This document shows, piece by piece, positions 60,459 through 64,000 of a stretch of DNA of 64,000 bases. A program made the position numbers and the translations under genes. Each line of letters starts with the position of its first letter. Position 1 is the stretch's first letter. Source of the stretch: Semisulcospira habei (lineage: Eukaryota > Mollusca > Gastropoda > Semisulcospiridae); the NCBI GenBank assembly GCA_036245525.1, contig BTPG01000005.1:206386291-206450290 (forward strand), in the 5' to 3' direction. Below the pieces are notes generated by a model, which did no database searches, was not told the origin of the DNA, and was given only the letters and a program-made list of their open reading frames with translations.

Positions 60459-62887
60459 AATATGTAGAGGATTGATTGATTGTACATTGCTTAACGTCCC
60501 GACAACAACAAGACTTTCTCAGGACGTGCCTGCACTGCTTGTGAAAAAAAACAACTAAACAGAATATTGAATGTATGTCGCCAGCCGGTCTAATACGTTA
60601 AATAAACCTACGACATGGGGCCTAAATAAAGCTAAGACCATTTAGCAACACACATCCAATATCAAGAGCTACAGGAAGCGCAGACAGTAGGGAGAGTTTA
60701 AAAAAAGAGTTTATAAAAGGCAAATACAGATGAATGGACGACAGAAATACATGCCCCAGCAGTGATTAGGTTGAGTTTTGCAGTCAATAAGTCATATTAC
60801 CGGAGGAACATAAAATCAATAGGTCATTTTGAAAATCCATAAGTCAGCAAAAAATCGCGTTTTCGGCATTTTTGATTTTGAAATGTCAGCAGCAAAATAA
60901 CGGATGTTGTCGGCGTAGTCTAAAGTAGTGTACAACGAACGATGAGACTACACTTGCACAACGAACACCCTTTTTTAACGAACTAATTGGGACGCTCGGT
61001 CACCCTTGTAGCCTGTTCAGTAGGCACAGCAGCTTTGCGAGCCACCACAAAAAGTATACATAATCGAGAAAAGGTTGAAATTGATTGGGTGCTTGCAAAG
61101 CGAAGCGCAGCCGCTGCGTCTACTGGGGCTACTGTCAAGTTATCAACTGCGATGTACAGTTCTACCTCAATCACACATGCCGTTTGTGGGCGTGGTCTAG
61201 TAGTCTGCTCAGTTGTCAAACTTGTCAACACATCTTGGTAACTTGGCCCGCAGACTCTCACTGTTTACCGCAGACTCTCACTGTTTACGTTTTCGCGGTG
61301 CTTGCCCGCCATTTGGTTACAGTCAAGGCTGTTTTCATTTAGACTCAGTTTGAGAAACATGAGCATGAATGGCACCAGTCAGAGGCGTAGATTTTCATGA
61401 ACCTGCGGGAAGAGGCGACTCATGAGGATCTGTGCCCCTTGCAGATGTGTATTATATCGTTACTTAGTCCGCATCTACTTCCTCAGTTTGACTACACCAT
61501 CAGATAAAATCTCAAGCAATATGCATAGATTCTCATAACGATCCTTAGGTGGTGAGGACTTTTGAACGTCTATGCCTCTTGCAGACTTTAGAAATTCACT
61601 CTTGCACTGGTTACATTCATCACTCAGCTAACTATAGGTGTTATACTTGGTGTATAAAATACCAAAGGCAAGTATATTTGGCAATTTCGGATTTTTATTT
61701 CTTTTTTGCTATTTTACAATCTAATGTAATCAGGTTTGCGTTCAATGACTTCCATTACATATGCTTTTTTCAGTAAACATGTATGTGCAAGCACTGAATT
61801 ACTGTGCTACAGTGAAGAGCACAATGGTTTTCAGCAACAAGAACCAGTTTTCTGGTAGAACTGATTCAATCTTTAGTGTCCAGGACACCAACCACAACAC
61901 ATTTTTGTCAAATTGTCAGACACCCCCTCCCTCCGCCCTCTCCTAGAAAACAACAAACAAAGCAAGAAACAGATTGTGGTTGTATGATGTGGACTTCAAC
62001 TACAAGACATGAACAAACAAGATTGAGTTACTGATTGTGTAACCATAAAATAAGAATGAAGGTTATATGTGTGAGCACGAGAGACCACTGGTACATCAAT
62101 TACAACATCTTACATTACAACATTTTGGACATCATTTAAAAATACGCATATCTCTGCAAAAATTACGAACCGGCAGCACTGACAACAGTACAGCCATTGC
62201 CTTTGCTTCTATACACATCTATTATGAATACGTGAACTGCTGAACTTTGTGAAGAAAATAGCTACAGACATCTAGACCTAGTCCGCTGCGGCACTCTCAT
62301 ACCAACTCTGCGGATCAAAATCAGTGTCAATGAGACCAACAAGAGACTTGGAGTTACTGCAGCCTGGGGACTGATGAGGATGCCTCTTACAGGCGGAAAG
62401 CTTTTTGCATCATGTTGGACCGTGTACCTAGTCAGGGCCAATGCTTGCAGTTTTGTTTACATTTGCTCGAGAGAGGGGGCAAGTGTTGTGAATAGTGTGG
62501 TCAACATCACTGTTGGCAGCTGGCCTCCCGCCTCCCTAATTTTTAGGATGCGCTCTGTTCATTGAGGACTGACTGTGTAGGCCTACAGTGCACTAGAGCA
62601 TCATGCTAGCTGGCCATAGCTCTCTCTCTCTCTCGTACAGGCCAACTAACTCGTACGGGTATCGGTGACTGTCTAAAAAATAAATAAGTCATATGACCGG
62701 CTCACTGACAGAGCAATGGGTCATTTCAAATTTGTATGCGTCAATGACCGATGAGCATCCTATACGCTGCCCCAGAGTAGAAGGGAAACCCACCCTGTGG
62801 GGCTGACCAGGGTGACCCTGGGAACTAAAAAGTAGTTAATCCCACCCAAGCCCCCCAGGGCAGACCCGGGTGGGGAATATGTAGAGG
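60459..62887 (-). mobile_element. Rep-1 retroposon (split), 12-bp TSD
   Basis: AATATGTAGAGG at 60459-60470 and 62876-62887. The two halves 60471-60759 and 62776-62875 together make one full-length Rep-1, interrupted by the element below. Confidence 0.85.
60752..62775. mobile_element. 2-kb element with 8-bp TSD (hAT-like?)
   Basis: TGCCCCAG at 60752-60759 and 62768-62775 brackets 60760-62767. It begins CAGTGATTAGGTTG. The other end inverted begins GCGTATAGGATGC, so any terminal repeat is weak. Internal AATAAGTCATATTACCGG and AATAAGTCATATGACCGG near the two ends are similar. An 8-bp TSD fits hAT. No transposase ORF is seen, and two diverged GCAAGAGGC-type foldbacks lie at about 61390-61440 and 61510-61585. 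Confidence 0.6.
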
Positions 62888-63535
62888 AAAATCATTAATA
62901 AATAAGCAAAACAGCAGGGGGCCCAGTACAGACCCTTGGGGCACACCGAAGCTTACATCTTTGAGAGAGGAGTATGAGCCATGAACGAGAACCTTTTGTT
63001 TACTTTTAGTAAGGTAAGATGCGAAAAAAGCAACTGTGTCTCCGTTGTTAAGGTATTTGTGAAGCTTTGCAGTCAGAATAGTGTGGTCAATCAGATCAAA
63101 AGCCTTCGTAAAATCAAGATAGACTACTCCTGTTAACTGTGACTTATTCATACCCTCGAGCCATGTGTCAGCAAGGTATGTAAGTGCTGTGTGGCATGAA
63201 TGCTGCGGGCAAAATCCGGATTGGAAAGGGTGGAGGAGCTTATGGTTTTCTAGGTAAGCAAGCAGGTGTTTATCAATGTGCCTTTCCAGTGGTTTGGACA
63301 AAACAGATAATAAACAATAGGCCAATAATTATTAGGGTCAGAACGATCTTTTGTTTTTGGAAGTGGAATTACTTTCGCATATATTTAAGTTCGTTAGGAA
63401 AAGTGTCTGACATGAATGATGACAATATAGTAAATGAGTTAAACACTTTCTTAGGTTTGAGTCACGTGATTTCTCCTCCGATATCTCGTCTAAAGCAATC
63501 CCTCGGTCCTGGTTAAGAAATTGTTATTAACCATG
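62888..63535 (-). pseudogene. LINE reverse transcriptase domain
   Basis: KVIPLPKTKDRSDPNNYWPI, then after a frameshift ERHIDKHLLAYLENHKLLHP, FQSGFCPQHSCHTALTYLAD, GVVYLDFTKAFDLIDH and GVPQGSVLGPLLFCLFINDF. Continues at 60458 beyond the Rep-1 insertion with the FADD box. Confidence 0.85.
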
Positions 63536-64000
63536 ACGACATGTTGCGATGTCTGAAGCGTACCAACTTGACAAAGCATCTTAGGACTGCATCATGGCAT
63601 GCTCTCCAAGAGACAACTTGCACTGGTTGCAGTTACAGTTGAGTAGTGACCTGTCATTATAGTGGGATTTTTTTAAATACATACAATTATGATGATGTAC
63701 TATTTCTTTCGGCACAAAAAGATGATGAAAAAGGTTGAAATGCTACAACAAAGTCCCTTTTTGGGGAGTTGGGACCCCCTCCCCCCTTTTTAGATCCAAC
63801 CGTAAATGCACCAACCCAGGTTGAACTAGGATTCAACCCGGGAGATGTGCAAGTGTAATCGGTCTCTCAGTGTCGTTTATTTTTCTATTCACAGGCACAG
63901 AAATGCTTAAACATACTCAAAATATTAAACGACAACAACAACAGCAACAACAACAAAGATACATATCATAATACATGTAATGTGAAACTGCCCACTTTAA
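63536..64000. other. No gene; repeat fragments
   Basis: CAAAGTCCCTTTTTGGGGAG with C-runs (63752-63790) matches 16609-16650. A (CAA)n tract lies at about 63930-63957. Confidence 0.45.

Larger units (their letters stand above)
58559..63535 (-). mobile_element. CR1/L2-group LINE with nested insertions
   Basis: The minus strand runs from about 63535 (RT N-terminal side) to a (CAAT)n tail at 58559-58580 preceded by AATAAAGTC. It is cut by Rep-1 at 60471-62875 (itself carrying a 2-kb insert), by another Rep-1 at 59472-59708, and by an inverted endonuclease fragment near 58654-59100. Once the inserts are removed, the RT order is correct. Confidence 0.8.

Noticed and set aside
60983..61261. 84-92-residue frames on both strands inside the 2-kb element
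   Set aside because: No similarity or motif. Both strands open. Not supported as a transposase.

Overview
This is animal (metazoan) nuclear DNA, most likely from a mollusc or other marine invertebrate. The evidence is spliced exons of a conserved spliceosomal helicase (AQR), (TG)n and poly-C/poly-G tracts, a tRNA-derived SINE, and a dense mix of non-LTR, LTR, DIRS, Penelope, hAT and foldback elements. There is no bacterial operon, rRNA or CRISPR signal. The species call is an inference.

Layout. (1) 0.3-16.3 kb: a tandem segmental duplication whose junctions lie at (TG)n tracts. Each full unit carries a decayed gene for a Crypton-like tyrosine recombinase (zinc fingers, recombinase domain, Myb/SANT-like tail). 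The two copies differ by several insertions that can be dated relative to each other, each with target-site duplications (TSDs). (2) 17.5-25.7 kb: a young Ty3/gypsy element (LTRs 17666-19440 and 23675-25449, 5-bp TSD, tRNA-Leu primer site) inside a LINE reverse-transcriptase ORF. Its single gag-pol ORF has integrase remnants BEFORE the reverse transcriptase, and the integrase core is missing. (3) 25.7-31 kb: Penelope, LINE, hAT-like and foldback relics. (4) 31.8-44.7 kb, minus strand: the last eight exons of AQR. Seven of them join in perfect reading phase. The introns are packed with palindromic foldback elements, and one intron holds a 6.07-kb DIRS-type tyrosine-recombinase retrotransposon. 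(5) 45.8-47.7 kb: hAT transposase and LINE relics. (6) 48.4-56 kb: tandem diverged copies of an unrecognised Pro/Thr-rich gene with a conserved 'YHH' domain. The better copy is split by a full-length RTE-like LINE. (7) 57.4-63.5 kb: two LINEs. The second is a stack of nested insertions (LINE, then a 400-bp retroposon, then a 2-kb element with an 8-bp TSD).

The only clearly cellular gene is AQR. Almost everything else is mobile DNA or its debris. The most unusual items are the integrase-core-less LTR element, the TTAA-bounded near-perfect palindromes (18 copies, 7 in AQR introns), a GC-AG intron with a perfect hairpin just inside it, and the undescribed YHH-domain gene family.
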